Shown: piece after piece, positions 53,143 through 62,382 of the stretch | Numbering within the stretch: position 1 is the first letter of the stretch | How the letters are laid out: every line of letters starts with the position of its first letter | Source of the DNA: Caldimonas mangrovi | GTDB lineage: Bacteria > Pseudomonadota > Gammaproteobacteria > Burkholderiales > Burkholderiaceae_C | Direction of reading: 5' to 3' | NCBI RefSeq assembly: GCF_023721835.1 | Contig: NZ_JAMKFE010000019.1 | Location: forward strand, 1 to 64,000 | DNA length: 64,000 bases | Position numbers and translations under genes: made by a program | Notes under the pieces: generated by a model | Databases searched by the model: none | What the model was told of the DNA's origin: nothing | What the model saw: only the letters and a program-made list of their open reading frames with translations

Positions 53143-54008
53143 AGCGGCGCGCCGCCGGCAGCGCTGCCGCGCGGCTCGGCATCGACGGGTATCCACAAGT
53201 CGACGCCGCCCTCGCCGGTGGCCGGATCAAAGCTCGCCCGGTGCCGCTCCAGGCAGGCCAGCGGCGCGCGCGTGAGGCCCAGCGACGGCAGCGCCTCGTC
53301 GAGTATCGCGCGGTAGCTGCCGCGCAGCGTGGTCACGTGCCCGGTGTGGTGGAACACCGCATAGCGTGCAGCCGGCTGGCGGCGCCGCTCGAAGCCCCGC
53401 GGCGTGGTCGCCTGCGGCAGCACCTGAACGACACAGCCGTATTCGAATCGGCCCTCCTCGTCGATCGGCCCGCCGTAGCCCAGCGGCACCCGGTCGACAC
53501 CCCCCTCGATGCACTGCCACTGCTGCGAGAACCGTTGCCACAGGGCCGGGATGGCCTGCAGCTCGCCGAGCGAAAAGCGTCCCACCATCCCGACGAACCA
53601 TTGCGGCGGTGCCTCGTGCAGCCCCGGGGGCGCCAGCGATTCGCTCCGCACCGGGCCCAGGTCCAGCGGCGGCTCGATCGCAAGGCCCTCGATGGAGCCC
53701 CGCCTGCGCAAGGCCTCCGGCGTCAGGCCGAAACGCGCCTTGAACGCACGCGTGAACGCCTCGTGCGAGCCGTAGCCGCTGGCGAGCGCGAGTGCCAGGA
53801 TGTCGGGGGCCCCTGTGGCCAGCGCCTCGGCGGCCTGGGTCAGCCGGCGTGCCCGCAAATACGTGGTCAGGGGCCGGCCGGCCGTCTCGGCGAAGGCATG
53901 CGACAGGTGGTACGGCGACACGTTGAACTCGGCGGCCAGGCCGCCGAGCGTCAGTTCGCCATGGAGGTGGCGCTCGATCTTCCAGATCGCGCGGCGGGTC
54001 AGGGACAT
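53118..54008 (-). CDS. AraC-family regulator with GyrI-like effector domain
   Basis: A 296-residue regulator. The AraC DNA-binding domain comes first (residues 1-105: LGGLAAEFNVSPYHLSHAF and ALALASGYGSHEAFTRAFKARFG), followed by a GyrI-like ligand domain (about 130-285: VGMVGRFSLGELQAIPALWQ, RYAVFHHTGHVTTLRGSYRAI, DLWIPV). This domain order is that of Rob/SoxS-related multidrug-sensing regulators. Divergent from an amidase gene, its likely target. Confidence 0.9.
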   Translation of the reverse strand: MSLTRRAIWKIERHLHGELTLGGLAAEFNVSPYHLSHAFAETAGRPLTTYLRARRLTQAAEALATGAPDILALALASGYGSHEAFTRAFKARFGLTPEALRRRGSIEGLAIEPPLDLGPVRSESLAPPGLHEAPPQWFVGMVGRFSLGELQAIPALWQRFSQQWQCIEGGVDRVPLGYGGPIDEEGRFEYGCVVQVLPQATTPRGFERRRQPAARYAVFHHTGHVTTLRGSYRAILDEALPSLGLTRAPLACLERHRASFDPATGEGGVDLWIPVDAEPRGSAAGGAPLQRGSVMR

Positions 54009-54107
54009 CGGTTCGGTGCAGCAGCGGTGGACCGCAAATACGATCAAGCGAGGCGGTCGGCGCCTCTCTAGAGTCCGGGCGTCCACACGATACAAGGAGC
54101 GAACTCC

Positions 54108-55559
54108 ATGAGCAACGGTCCCACCGCCGGACAACAGCTCGCCGCGCTGCGGCAGCACCGCACCACCTCGGCCGCACTGGTCGACGACGCGATCGCGCGC
54201 ATCGAGGCCGGCGCCTCGCTGAACGCGGTGGTCGTGCGCGACTTCGAGCGCGCGCGCCGCGATGCCCGCGCCGCCGATGCCCGGCGCGCGGCAGGCGAAG
54301 ACGCCCCGCTGCTGGGTTTGCCGGTCACCGTGAAGGAGTGCTTCGACGTGGCCGGCCTGCCCACCACCTGGGGTCTGCCCGGCGCGCATGCAGCGGCCGC
54401 TGCCGATGCGGTGGTGGTGCAGCGGCTGCGGGCCGCCGGGGCCGTGCTGCTCGGCAAGACCAACATCGCGACGATGCTGGCCGACTGGCAGAGCAGCAAC
54501 CCCGTGTACGGCACCACGAGCAACCCATGGAACCCGCAGCGCACGCCCGGCGGGTCGTCGGGCGGCGGCGCTGCCGCGATCGCAGCCCGCTTGAGCGCCC
54601 TCGATATCGGCAGCGACCTCGCCGGCTCGCTGCGGCTGCCGGCCGCCTTCTGCGGCGTCTGCTCGCACCGCCCGAGCCACGGGCTGGTGCCCCTGCGAGG
54701 CTCCGCACCGCCCACGGCGCCCCGGTCTCCGCTGGTGCCCGTGATCGATCTGGCGACGGCCGGCCCGATCGCCCGCAGTGCCGAAGACCTGTCGCTGGCC
54801 CTCGGCGTGGTCGCCGGCCCGGACGCCGCCGATGCCGTCGCCTGGCGGCTGGCCCTGCCGCCCCCGCGCCATCGTGTGTGGCGCGAGCACCGCGTGCTGG
54901 TGCTGGACACGCACCCGCTGTATCCCACCGCGCGCGACATCACGCAGGCCGTCGACCGCGTGGCCCAGGCCCTGCAGGCCGAGGGCTGCCGTGTGAGCCG
55001 CGATCTGCGGGCCGTGCCGGACCTGGCCGACCTGTCGCGCACCTTCCAGGGCTTGCTGATGTCCTTCATCGGCGCCGACATGCCGGAGGACCGATACCGC
55101 GAGGCAGTCCGTCGCGCCGACAGCGGCGACGCGACGACGCGCGGGCTGGCGATGAGCCACCGCGACTGGGTCTGGCTCGACCGGCACCGGGCGCAGCTGG
55201 CCGCCGCGTGGCATCGCACCTTCGTCGAATGGGATGTGGTGCTGTGCCCCGCGGCGCCGGTGACGGCCTTCGTGCACGACGACCGGCCGATGGAGCAGCG
55301 GTCGATCGACGTGGATGGCCAGACGCTGCCGTACGGCTCGCTGTCGTGCTGGGCGGGCATCTCGCAGCCGGCCGGTCTGCCGGTGACCACGGTGCCGGTC
55401 GGACTCGACCGTGACGGCCTGCCGATCGGCCTGCAGGTGATCGGCCCGCGGCTCGAAGACCGCACGCCGCTCGCTTTCGCCGCCGGCTTGCAGGCACGCG
55501 TCCAGATGCCTGGCCCGCCGCCGCTGGCGGGTGTCGCCGCGGCCAGCGCGCCGGCCTGA
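54108..55559 (+). CDS. Amidase signature enzyme
   Basis: A 483-residue amidase: catalytic Lys in LPVTVKECFDVAG, the Gly/Ser-rich TPGGSSGGGAAAIAA containing the cis-Ser, and the nucleophile Ser in GSDLAGSLRLPAAFCG. The complete Ser-cisSer-Lys triad indicates activity on an amide; substrate unknown. Only 99 bp separate it from the divergent AraC-type regulator. Confidence 0.9.
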   Translation: MSNGPTAGQQLAALRQHRTTSAALVDDAIARIEAGASLNAVVVRDFERARRDARAADARRAAGEDAPLLGLPVTVKECFDVAGLPTTWGLPGAHAAAAADAVVVQRLRAAGAVLLGKTNIATMLADWQSSNPVYGTTSNPWNPQRTPGGSSGGGAAAIAARLSALDIGSDLAGSLRLPAAFCGVCSHRPSHGLVPLRGSAPPTAPRSPLVPVIDLATAGPIARSAEDLSLALGVVAGPDAADAVAWRLALPPPRHRVWREHRVLVLDTHPLYPTARDITQAVDRVAQALQAEGCRVSRDLRAVPDLADLSRTFQGLLMSFIGADMPEDRYREAVRRADSGDATTRGLAMSHRDWVWLDRHRAQLAAAWHRTFVEWDVVLCPAAPVTAFVHDDRPMEQRSIDVDGQTLPYGSLSCWAGISQPAGLPVTTVPVGLDRDGLPIGLQVIGPRLEDRTPLAFAAGLQARVQMPGPPPLAGVAAASAPA

Positions 55560-55778
55560 CCCCGGCCACCGGGTCGGTGCGAGGCGCGCCACGACGGTGC
55601 GCCTCGTTGCCTTTGGCGATATGTGTTGCAGCCGCACACCACGGTCCCGTCCTCTGGGTCGAGAACAATCGCGGAAGGCTGCACGCCGGCCTCTGTCGAC
55701 GCCCGATGGCCGGGCCGCAGCACACAACAAAGGCCGCCGCCGGCGATCAGGCGGTGCCAACGCCCAGGGATCAGCAGT

Positions 55779-57746
55779 ATGGAATTCCGCCAGGACCTCA
55801 ACGGGCTGCGCGCCTACGCCGTCGTGGCCGTCGTGCTCTACCACTTCGGCCTGCCGTTCGCGCAGGGTGGCTTCGTCGGCGTCGACGTGTTTTTCGTCAT
55901 CTCCGGCTACCTGATGACGGCGCTGATCCTCGGCCAGATGCACGCCGGCCGCTTCTCGCTGCTGTCGTTCTACCTGGCGCGCGCCCGTCGCATCGTGCCG
56001 GCGCTGGTCGTCGTCTGCATTGCACTGCTCGCATTCGGCTGGTTCTGGCTGACGCCGGGCGACTACACCGCGCTGGCGCGACATGCCGGCTCGTCGGTGG
56101 GTTTCTTCTCCAACATGGTCTACGCGCGCGAGTCGGGGTACTTTGACGCCGGCGCGCATGACAAGTGGCTGTTGCACACCTGGTCGCTGTCGGTCGAATG
56201 GCAGTTCTACTGCCTCTATCCCGTGGGCCTGATGCTGCTGCGACGCTTGTCGCTGCGGCCGGCCGTGGTAGCCGTCGCCCTGGTCGCCATGCTGCTGCTG
56301 TCGCTCGCGCTGTCGATGGCGTGGGTCGGGTCGCAGCCGATCCGCGCCTTCTTCTGGCTGCCGTCGCGCGCCTGGGAGATGCTGGCCGGCGGCTGCGTCT
56401 ACCTGCTGCAGCCCCACCTGCCATGGCGTTCGCCGCTGCCGGCGCGCCTGCTCGAAGGGCTGGGCGCCGTGCTGATCGTCGGCAGCGTGCTCGCACTCGA
56501 CCCCGGCGTGCCCTGGCCCGGCTCGCTCGCCGTGCTGCCCGTGGCCGGCGCCGTGATGATCATGCTCGCGCAGCGTCAGGGCTCGTGGCTGACCGGCACG
56601 CGCGTGGCCCAGCACCTGGGCAATGCGTCGTACTCCATCTACCTGTGGCACTGGCCCGTGGTGGTGCTGCTCGCCTACCTGGACGCGGAGCACCAGCCCG
56701 CCTGGGTGGCGGCCGGCCTGCTCGCCTCTTGGCTGCTCGGCTGGGCCTCGTACCGCTGGGTCGAGCAGCCGGTGCGCCAGGGCATGTTGCGCCTGCCGCG
56801 GTGGCGCGCCGTGGGTGTGCATGCGGCCGGCGGCGGTGCCGTAGCGGTCATGGCGCTGCTGCTGATGTGGCAGGACGGCGTGCCGAGCCGTGTGCCGCCC
56901 GATGTGACCACCGCCGCCGCCGAAAGCCGCAACATGCACCCGCGCTGGCGCGAATGCCTGCGCACCGGCTGGCCACTCGAACAGGTGCGCGGCTGCGCAA
57001 TGGGCCAGGCGCCGTCGTCCGGTGAACCCGAGGTCGTGCTGATCGGCGACAGCCATGCCGGCGCGCTGTTCGGCGCGATGGAGGCGGCGTTGCAACAATC
57101 CGGGCGCAGCGGCCATTTCTTCGGCGCCACGTCGTGCCCGCCGATCCGCGGCGTGCAGTTCGACCACGGCGTCGAGTCGGACTGTGCGGGCTTCTACCGC
57201 AACGTGCACCGGTGGCTGGACGAACGCAAGACGCCGGTCACCGTGGTACTGGTCGGCCGCTGGTCCAACTATCTCTACGACCGTGCGGCCCAGGTGCGGC
57301 TGGACGGGCGCGACGGCTTCGGCGCCCTGCCGCCCGAGCAGCGCGAACGCCAGTATGCCGAGCGGCTGGTGGCTTCGGTGTGCGAGTACGCCAAGAAGGG
57401 ACCGCTCTATCTGGTCGGCCCGATCCCCGAAATGGGCTTCAACGTGCCACGCACGCTGGCACGCGACCGGCTGCGCGAGGTGCGGCGCACCGACTACGGC
57501 GTGGCGCTGGACGAGCACCAGCGCAAGAACCGGGTGGTGGCGCAGGCGCTCCAAGACGCCGGACGGCGCTGCGGCGCCCGCACCGTGGATCCGAGCCGCT
57601 ACCTGTGCGAGGACGGGCTGTGCCATGCGGAACTGCAAGGGCGCCCGCTTTACTTCGACGACGACCACCTGAGCGAATACGGCAACCGATTCGTGCTGCC
57701 GGCACTGCTGCAGGCGGTGCAGCCGGCGGCTGTCGGCGCGCCCTGA
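55779..57746 (+). CDS. OafA/YrhL-type acyltransferase with SGNH domain
   Basis: A 655-residue membrane O-acyltransferase. The first part (about 1-370) has ten or so helices with the acyltransferase-3 motifs RQDLNGLRAYAVVAVVLYHF and GGFVGVDVFFVISGYLM; the C-terminal part is an SGNH hydrolase-like domain with VVLIGDSHAGALFG and a late DDDHLSEYGN. Such proteins acetylate surface polysaccharides. AGGGA lies 8 nt before ATG 55779. Confidence 0.92.
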   Translation: MEFRQDLNGLRAYAVVAVVLYHFGLPFAQGGFVGVDVFFVISGYLMTALILGQMHAGRFSLLSFYLARARRIVPALVVVCIALLAFGWFWLTPGDYTALARHAGSSVGFFSNMVYARESGYFDAGAHDKWLLHTWSLSVEWQFYCLYPVGLMLLRRLSLRPAVVAVALVAMLLLSLALSMAWVGSQPIRAFFWLPSRAWEMLAGGCVYLLQPHLPWRSPLPARLLEGLGAVLIVGSVLALDPGVPWPGSLAVLPVAGAVMIMLAQRQGSWLTGTRVAQHLGNASYSIYLWHWPVVVLLAYLDAEHQPAWVAAGLLASWLLGWASYRWVEQPVRQGMLRLPRWRAVGVHAAGGGAVAVMALLLMWQDGVPSRVPPDVTTAAAESRNMHPRWRECLRTGWPLEQVRGCAMGQAPSSGEPEVVLIGDSHAGALFGAMEAALQQSGRSGHFFGATSCPPIRGVQFDHGVESDCAGFYRNVHRWLDERKTPVTVVLVGRWSNYLYDRAAQVRLDGRDGFGALPPEQRERQYAERLVASVCEYAKKGPLYLVGPIPEMGFNVPRTLARDRLREVRRTDYGVALDEHQRKNRVVAQALQDAGRRCGARTVDPSRYLCEDGLCHAELQGRPLYFDDDHLSEYGNRFVLPALLQAVQPAAVGAP

Positions 57747-57815
57747 CCCGCGGGCGCTTGCGCCGCATCGACGTCGGCGCGCCAGGCTGCGGCCGCGGGC
57801 GGCGACAATCGCAGC

Positions 57816-58736
57816 ATGCTCAAATCCTTGTTCGCCCCGATCGTCGGCGCCTGCGCCTCCGTGCTGCTGGTGCTCAACACCCTGCTGTGGGTCCCCCCGC
57901 TGCTCGTATTGGCCGTGCTGAAGCTGCTGCTGCCCATTGCCGGCATCCGGCGCGTCCTGACGTCCGCCCTGCTGTCCATCGCCGAGTCGTGGATCGCGGG
58001 CAACAATGCCTGGATGGCGCTGACCCAGCGAACGAGCTGGGACGTGCAGGGGCTGGAGGCGCTGGAGCGCAAGCACTGGTATCTCGTCAACGCCAACCAC
58101 CAGAGCTGGGTCGACGTGCTGGTGCTGCAGCGCGTGTTCAACCGCCGCATCCCGCTGCTGAAGTTCTTCCTCAAGCGCGAGCTGATGTGGGTGCCCTTCA
58201 TGGGGCTGGCATGGTGGGCGCTCGACTTCCCGTTCATGCGCCGCCACAGCGAGGATTACCTGCAGAAGCACCCCGAGATGCGTGGCAAGGACCTGGAGAC
58301 CGCGCGCAAGGCCTGCCGCAAGTTCGCGAACCAGCCGACCAGCGTGATGAACTTCCTGGAAGGCACGCGCTTTTCGCCGGCCAAGCAACGCCAGCAGCAC
58401 TCGCCGTACAAACATCTGCTCAAGCCCAAGGTGGGCGGCATCGCGCTCGCGCTCAACACGCTGGGCGAACGCTTCACCGCCATCCTCGACGTGACCATCG
58501 TCTACCCCGAGGGCGCCCCGACGTTCTGGCAGTTCCTGTGCGGCCGGGTCCCGCGCGTGGTGGTGCGCGTGCGCAGCGTGCCGGTGCCGGAGCGGCTGCT
58601 GCAGACCGACTACGTGACGGACCCGCGCGAGCGCGTCGCCTTCCGCCGCTGGGTCAACGAGATGTGGCGCCAGAAGGACGAGCAGATCAGCGAGCTGCTC
58701 GGCGTCACCGGGAAGGCGGCGCAACCCGCCGGGTGA
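57816..58736 (+). CDS. 1-acylglycerol-3-phosphate acyltransferase family (YihG-like)
   Basis: A 306-residue PlsC-family enzyme: an N-terminal membrane anchor (about 7-45), the catalytic NHQSWVDVLVL motif, FLKRELMWVPFMGL, FLEGTRFSP and VGGIALAL. The family transfers acyl chains in phospholipid synthesis or remodelling. It converges on the next gene with only 11 bp between stops. Confidence 0.9.
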   Translation: MLKSLFAPIVGACASVLLVLNTLLWVPPLLVLAVLKLLLPIAGIRRVLTSALLSIAESWIAGNNAWMALTQRTSWDVQGLEALERKHWYLVNANHQSWVDVLVLQRVFNRRIPLLKFFLKRELMWVPFMGLAWWALDFPFMRRHSEDYLQKHPEMRGKDLETARKACRKFANQPTSVMNFLEGTRFSPAKQRQQHSPYKHLLKPKVGGIALALNTLGERFTAILDVTIVYPEGAPTFWQFLCGRVPRVVVRVRSVPVPERLLQTDYVTDPRERVAFRRWVNEMWRQKDEQISELLGVTGKAAQPAG

Positions 58737-58747
58737 TCCCCGAAGGG

Positions 58748-59488
58748 CTATGGCTTGAGCTTGCGCAGCGCCTCGTTGGCATAGCGGGCCACGCGCCCAT
58801 CCGGGGCATGGCTCGCCTGCTGCAGCAGCGGGATGTAGCGTTGGTCTCCGGTTTCTCCGAGCGCTTTCGCCATCCAGGCGATGGCATCGCTGGCGTCCTT
58901 GTCCTGGATCGTGTAGCTGGCAAGCAGCTGCGCCTCGAGCACCGCAAGCACCTGCGGCTCCCGGTTCTTGAAGTAGACCCGCTTGGCGCCGATGCGCTTG
59001 AGCAGGAAATCATCGGCGCGCAGCATGTTGATCACGCGATTGGCTTCATCGCTCAGCGCGGGGTCGTAGGTACCGCGATTGGAAATGATCGAATTCCAGC
59101 GCGAGTAGTTGGGATGGTCCTGCAACGCCGTGCGGGCATAGCGGTCGTAGGTGCGGTCACCGACAAAACGACTGATCGTCGGCAGGTATTTGGGGTCGCC
59201 GGAAAAGCCCAGCGCCCGGATGTAGCGGGCGACACGGTTCTTCTCGTCGCGATCCCGAACGACTGCCTCGTGCTCCGCGAGCAGCCTCTGCTCGATCACG
59301 TCGAACAACCTGGCGTCGGACAATCCCATCCAGGCAAGCGACTCCACCGCGTCGTTGTGTCGCGCTGCATCGTTGCCCTTGAAGATGTCGATGTAGCGCG
59401 CGACGTCCTGCTCATTGCTGGCGGCGATGGCGAGCGTGCAGCCGAGCAGGAGCACGCATGACAAGAGTTTCCTGACGATCAAAGCCAT
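58748..59488 (-). CDS. Exported HEAT-like repeat protein (unknown)
   Basis: A 246-residue protein with a signal peptide (LLSCVLLLGCTLAIAASN; a lipobox-like LLGC is present) and alpha-helical repeats such as DAVESLAWMGLSDARLFDVIEQRLL, RYIRALGFSGDPKYLPTI and AWMAKALGETGDQRYIPLL. These resemble HEAT repeats that bind proteins. GAGGGAC precedes ATG 59488. Function unknown. Confidence 0.82.
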   Translation of the reverse strand: MALIVRKLLSCVLLLGCTLAIAASNEQDVARYIDIFKGNDAARHNDAVESLAWMGLSDARLFDVIEQRLLAEHEAVVRDRDEKNRVARYIRALGFSGDPKYLPTISRFVGDRTYDRYARTALQDHPNYSRWNSIISNRGTYDPALSDEANRVINMLRADDFLLKRIGAKRVYFKNREPQVLAVLEAQLLASYTIQDKDASDAIAWMAKALGETGDQRYIPLLQQASHAPDGRVARYANEALRKLKP

Positions 59489-59559
59489 GTGTCCCTCGTG
59501 GCGTTGTTTTGAACAGGCCGCCATTATCGACGGGCGCCTCCGGCACGCGCCCCGGCCGG

Positions 59560-59997
59560 CTACTGCGTCACCGCCGCACCCGCGTTGACCAGCAGCGCCT
59601 CGACGTCGGGCAGCTCGTAGAGGCGGGCCAGCTCCAGCGCCGACTGATCGCTCGCACCGGCGCGTGGGTCGGCGCCGGCATGCAGCAAGTGAGCGGCCGC
59701 CTCCACCAGTTGTTGGCGGCGCGCGCCGACCGGCCCTTCACCCAGTTCATGGAGAACGCAGGACAGCGGAGTGGCGCCTCCCACGTCCAGCGCGTCGGGG
59801 TTCGCGGCGTGCTTCAGCAAGGCCGGCAACAGCTCAAGGTGGTAGAGCACTGCGGCATGCAGCGCGCTGTTGCCTGTCAACACGTCGGGCTCATCGACCT
59901 GCACCTGCAACGCCAGCATCCTGTCGATGTACTCCGCGTCACCTTGTTCGACGGCCGAAACCAGGTCGGCTACCCGGGTGGCGGCTAGAGGGTCCAT
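59560..59997 (-). CDS. Ankyrin-repeat protein
   Basis: A 145-residue protein of ankyrin repeats: LVSAVEQGDAEYIDRML, TGNSALHAAVLYHLELLPALLKH, GGATPLSCVLHEL and SALELARLYELPDVEALLVNAG. Likely a protein-binding adaptor. ATG 59997 has AAGGAG 10 nt upstream; the frame is open to 60111 and a longer N-terminus is possible. Confidence 0.8.
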   Translation of the reverse strand: MDPLAATRVADLVSAVEQGDAEYIDRMLALQVQVDEPDVLTGNSALHAAVLYHLELLPALLKHAANPDALDVGGATPLSCVLHELGEGPVGARRQQLVEAAAHLLHAGADPRAGASDQSALELARLYELPDVEALLVNAGAAVTQ

Positions 59998-60164
59998 GGT
60001 GCTATCGCTCCTTCTCGGCATGAGTGCGCTACGCAGCCGATCGCGCCATCGACCGGCTTCCTTGAGATGAGCGGCCATGGTACGAAGCGGCGTGCGCAGC
60101 GACAACGGCACAACTGCACGGTCGCGCCGCTTCAGTTACATCTTTGGCAGCTTCATGAACCAGT

Positions 60165-60707
60165 TCATGGTTCGACGTTTGGCGCGGGCGCTTCGCCGGG
60201 CTCTGTGGCCGCGTTCAGCACGGCCGCCACCGCCGCTTCCAGCAGGCCGCGGGCCCGAGCCGCAGCCTCGGCGGACGGCTCGCCGAACGACGAGACGACG
60301 AGGTCCCGGCCGGGCATGAACTGCACGCTGCCCCAGCCGTCCTCGCCCGATCGACGACGCACCACCAGCGTGTGGAAGTCGCCGATGGCAGGGTCGCTGT
60401 CGAGGTTCCACTGGGGATGGCCGTCCGGACCCGGGTCGGGGTTGAGATAGAGATGGAACCCGGCGATTTGCAGGCAGGGGTTGTGGTTGTACTTGCTGGA
60501 GTAGGTGCAGCGAGCGCCCGCTTGCAGGATGAGCCGCTTGACGCGGTCGAGCCGGGCGTGGGTCAGCCCCGCCGTTGCTTGTGCGTTCACCTGTTCTCCT
60601 TGCCTCTCGCCGCACCAGCCGGCCACGGGCGCCATGGCCAGCCACAGCGCCAGCACGCCGGCACGTCGCGCTCGCCATCCGGCATCCGCGTCATGCGCCG
60701 GATCCAT
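60165..60707 (-). CDS. Putative exported protein (unknown)
   Basis: A 180-residue protein with an N-terminal hydrophobic segment (ARRAGVLALWLAMAPVAGWCG) after a polar start, followed by two conserved-looking cysteines (GARCTYSSKYNHNPCLQIAG) and a charged helical C-terminal part. I do not recognise the family. The start at 60707 lacks a strong ribosome site; the frame is open to 60803. Confidence 0.65.
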   Translation of the reverse strand: MDPAHDADAGWRARRAGVLALWLAMAPVAGWCGERQGEQVNAQATAGLTHARLDRVKRLILQAGARCTYSSKYNHNPCLQIAGFHLYLNPDPGPDGHPQWNLDSDPAIGDFHTLVVRRRSGEDGWGSVQFMPGRDLVVSSFGEPSAEAAARARGLLEAAVAAVLNAATEPGEAPAPNVEP

Positions 60708-60747
60708 CAGATGTTCGCCGTCGGCCTTCGATGCCGCCGCGGTCGGC

Positions 60748-61191
60748 TCAGGTGCCGAGGGCGACGAACTCGCCCGCAAACCGCCCGACGAGATCGCCTT
60801 CATGTTCCAGCACCGCCGTGACGGCCACTCGCGCCTTGCCCTTGCGGTCCAGCATGCGCTTGAACAACGGCCATTGCGTGGGCGCTTCGAGCGACGCCCG
60901 CGCGGTGAAGGCCCCCGGGATGGGGCCCAGGTATTCCATGCTGTTGCGCTGGATCACCAGGCGGGTCTTGACGCCTTCGGCCGACAGGCGTGCATGCAGC
61001 AGCGACCAGGCCGCAAGGATCGCCAGCGCCGACGCGCTGCCGCCGAAGACCGTCTCGCGGTGGTTGATGTTGGGGGCCAGCGGGGCGCTCAACACGACTC
61101 GCTCGGGCGCGACGGCAAGGACCGACACCCGCATCGACCCAGACAGAGGGATGTGCTCGTGCAGATAGTGCTCGACTTCAGTGGGCGTCAT
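60748..61191 (-). CDS. Thioesterase, YiiD C-terminal type (hotdog fold)
   Basis: A 147-residue single hotdog-domain protein: RVSVLAVAPERVVLSAPLAPN, NHRETVFGGSASALAILAAWSLL and the strand pair GPIPGAFTARASLE and GKARVAVTAVLEHEGDLVGRFAGEFVAL fit the YiiD-type thioesterase domain. Acyl-CoA or acyl-ACP hydrolysis is likely. It starts inside the end of the truncated NTF2-like gene upstream. Confidence 0.82.
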   Translation of the reverse strand: MTPTEVEHYLHEHIPLSGSMRVSVLAVAPERVVLSAPLAPNINHRETVFGGSASALAILAAWSLLHARLSAEGVKTRLVIQRNSMEYLGPIPGAFTARASLEAPTQWPLFKRMLDRKGKARVAVTAVLEHEGDLVGRFAGEFVALGT

Positions 61192-61363
61192 CGTGCGTCG
61201 TTGCCTTGCGCTCATTGGCGATGTGCAGCTCCCGGCCGACGCGCGGCTCGGACTGGTTCTCGCGCAGGGTCGAGTCCTCGGCGTAGAACTCTTCCACCGC
61301 TTCCGCATGGGCGTTCTGCTCCACGCGCGCGATGAAGCGCCGCGGTGTTTCGGGGGTTGGCAT
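61178..61363 (-). pseudogene. Truncated NTF2/SnoaL-like gene
   Basis: A 61-residue frame starting MPTPETPRRFIARVEQNA, with a good GGAGGACC ribosome site, contains only the first part of an NTF2-like domain (EEFYAEDSTLRENQSEPRVGRE); a full domain is about 110-130 residues. The frame ends at 61178 while the thioesterase gene already begins at 61191. It is probably a deletion remnant, although a short expressed peptide cannot be excluded. Confidence 0.6.
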
Positions 61364-61544
61364 GGGGTCCTCCGCCTGCCTGGCACATGAAGTCGGCGAG
61401 CGTCGATGGGTCGCCAAGAAGAAGGGAGAGCATAGCGCCCGCTCCGCACGGAAAATGCTTTGTCTCGGAATGACGGGAAGCGCCGACAGTCGCCCATTCA
61501 CGGCCGTGCTTGCGCCAGTCAGGAGTGTGCGTCAACCCACCTGC

Positions 61545-62339
61545 TCACTTCAACATCCACTCATGCACCGGGTCGTTCCGGAAGCACCACCGCCGCCCCG
61601 GCCCCGCCATCACATTGAGGTAGTACAGGTCGTACCCATGCGGTGCCACGCAGGGGTGGTAGCCACGCGGCACCATCACCACGTCGTGGTTCTCGACCGC
61701 CATCGATTCATCGAGGCTGCGGTCATCGGTGTACACGCGCTGGAAAGCAAAGCCCTGGGGCGGGTTCAGCCGGTGGTAGTAGGTCTCCTCCAGCCGGGTT
61801 TCGCCCGGAGCGGCCTCGGTGTCGTGCTTGTGCGGCGGGTAGCTCGACGAATGGCCGGCGGGGGTGACCACCTCCACCACCAACAGGTGTTCGGCACCCG
61901 GGTCGGTCTCGGGAAGGATGTCGCAGATGTAGCGGGTGTTGCTGCCCTGACCGCGCGTGCTGCGCTTCATGCGGCCGGGGTCGAGCTTGCGGGTGGGATG
62001 CCGGCCGGAAGCGGGCGCCGTGCACAGCGCCACTTCCGCATCGCCTGTGGCCGTGATGCGCACGGGCTCGCCGGGGCGCACGTAGACGGCAGCCGGCGCG
62101 ACCGGCTCGAAAACACTGTTGCGCGTGCCCAGCGCCTCGAAGCGCTGGGCGCCGGTATCCACGTCGACGGTACCGCGAAGCACCACCACGCACAGTTCGC
62201 GCTCGCCGGTGTGCAGGGTCTCGGTTTCGCCACCGCCCAGGCGCACGGCGCGGAAGCCGACATGCTGCCAGCCGGCGGACTCGGGAGTGACTGCGACGAT
62301 GTCGCGGCCGGTGGCCTGGGCTTTGACGAGGAGGGGCAT
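61545..62339 (-). CDS. iolB: 5-deoxy-glucuronate isomerase IolB
   Basis: A 264-residue cupin-type isomerase. Recognisable segments: GWQHVGFRAVRLGGGE, TRYICDILPETDPGAEHLLVVEVVTP, SYPPHKHDT (metal-binding His pair), EETYYHRLNPPQGFAFQRVYTDD and VPRGYHPCVAPHGYDLYYLNVMAG. It converts 5-deoxy-D-glucuronate to 2-deoxy-5-keto-gluconate in myo-inositol breakdown. Downstream of iolE by 43 bp. Confidence 0.95.
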   Translation of the reverse strand: MPLLVKAQATGRDIVAVTPESAGWQHVGFRAVRLGGGETETLHTGERELCVVVLRGTVDVDTGAQRFEALGTRNSVFEPVAPAAVYVRPGEPVRITATGDAEVALCTAPASGRHPTRKLDPGRMKRSTRGQGSNTRYICDILPETDPGAEHLLVVEVVTPAGHSSSYPPHKHDTEAAPGETRLEETYYHRLNPPQGFAFQRVYTDDRSLDESMAVENHDVVMVPRGYHPCVAPHGYDLYYLNVMAGPGRRWCFRNDPVHEWMLK

Positions 62340-62382
62340 GGTGGTCCTGGGTGGAGGGACGAAGGGCGGGCTCGAGTCCGGT

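Noticed and set aside
53118-58724. A single minus-strand open frame of about 1,868 codons
   Set aside because: Only its last 296 codons (the AraC-type regulator) have coding character. The remainder is antisense to the amidase and both acyltransferase genes and is a by-product of high GC content.
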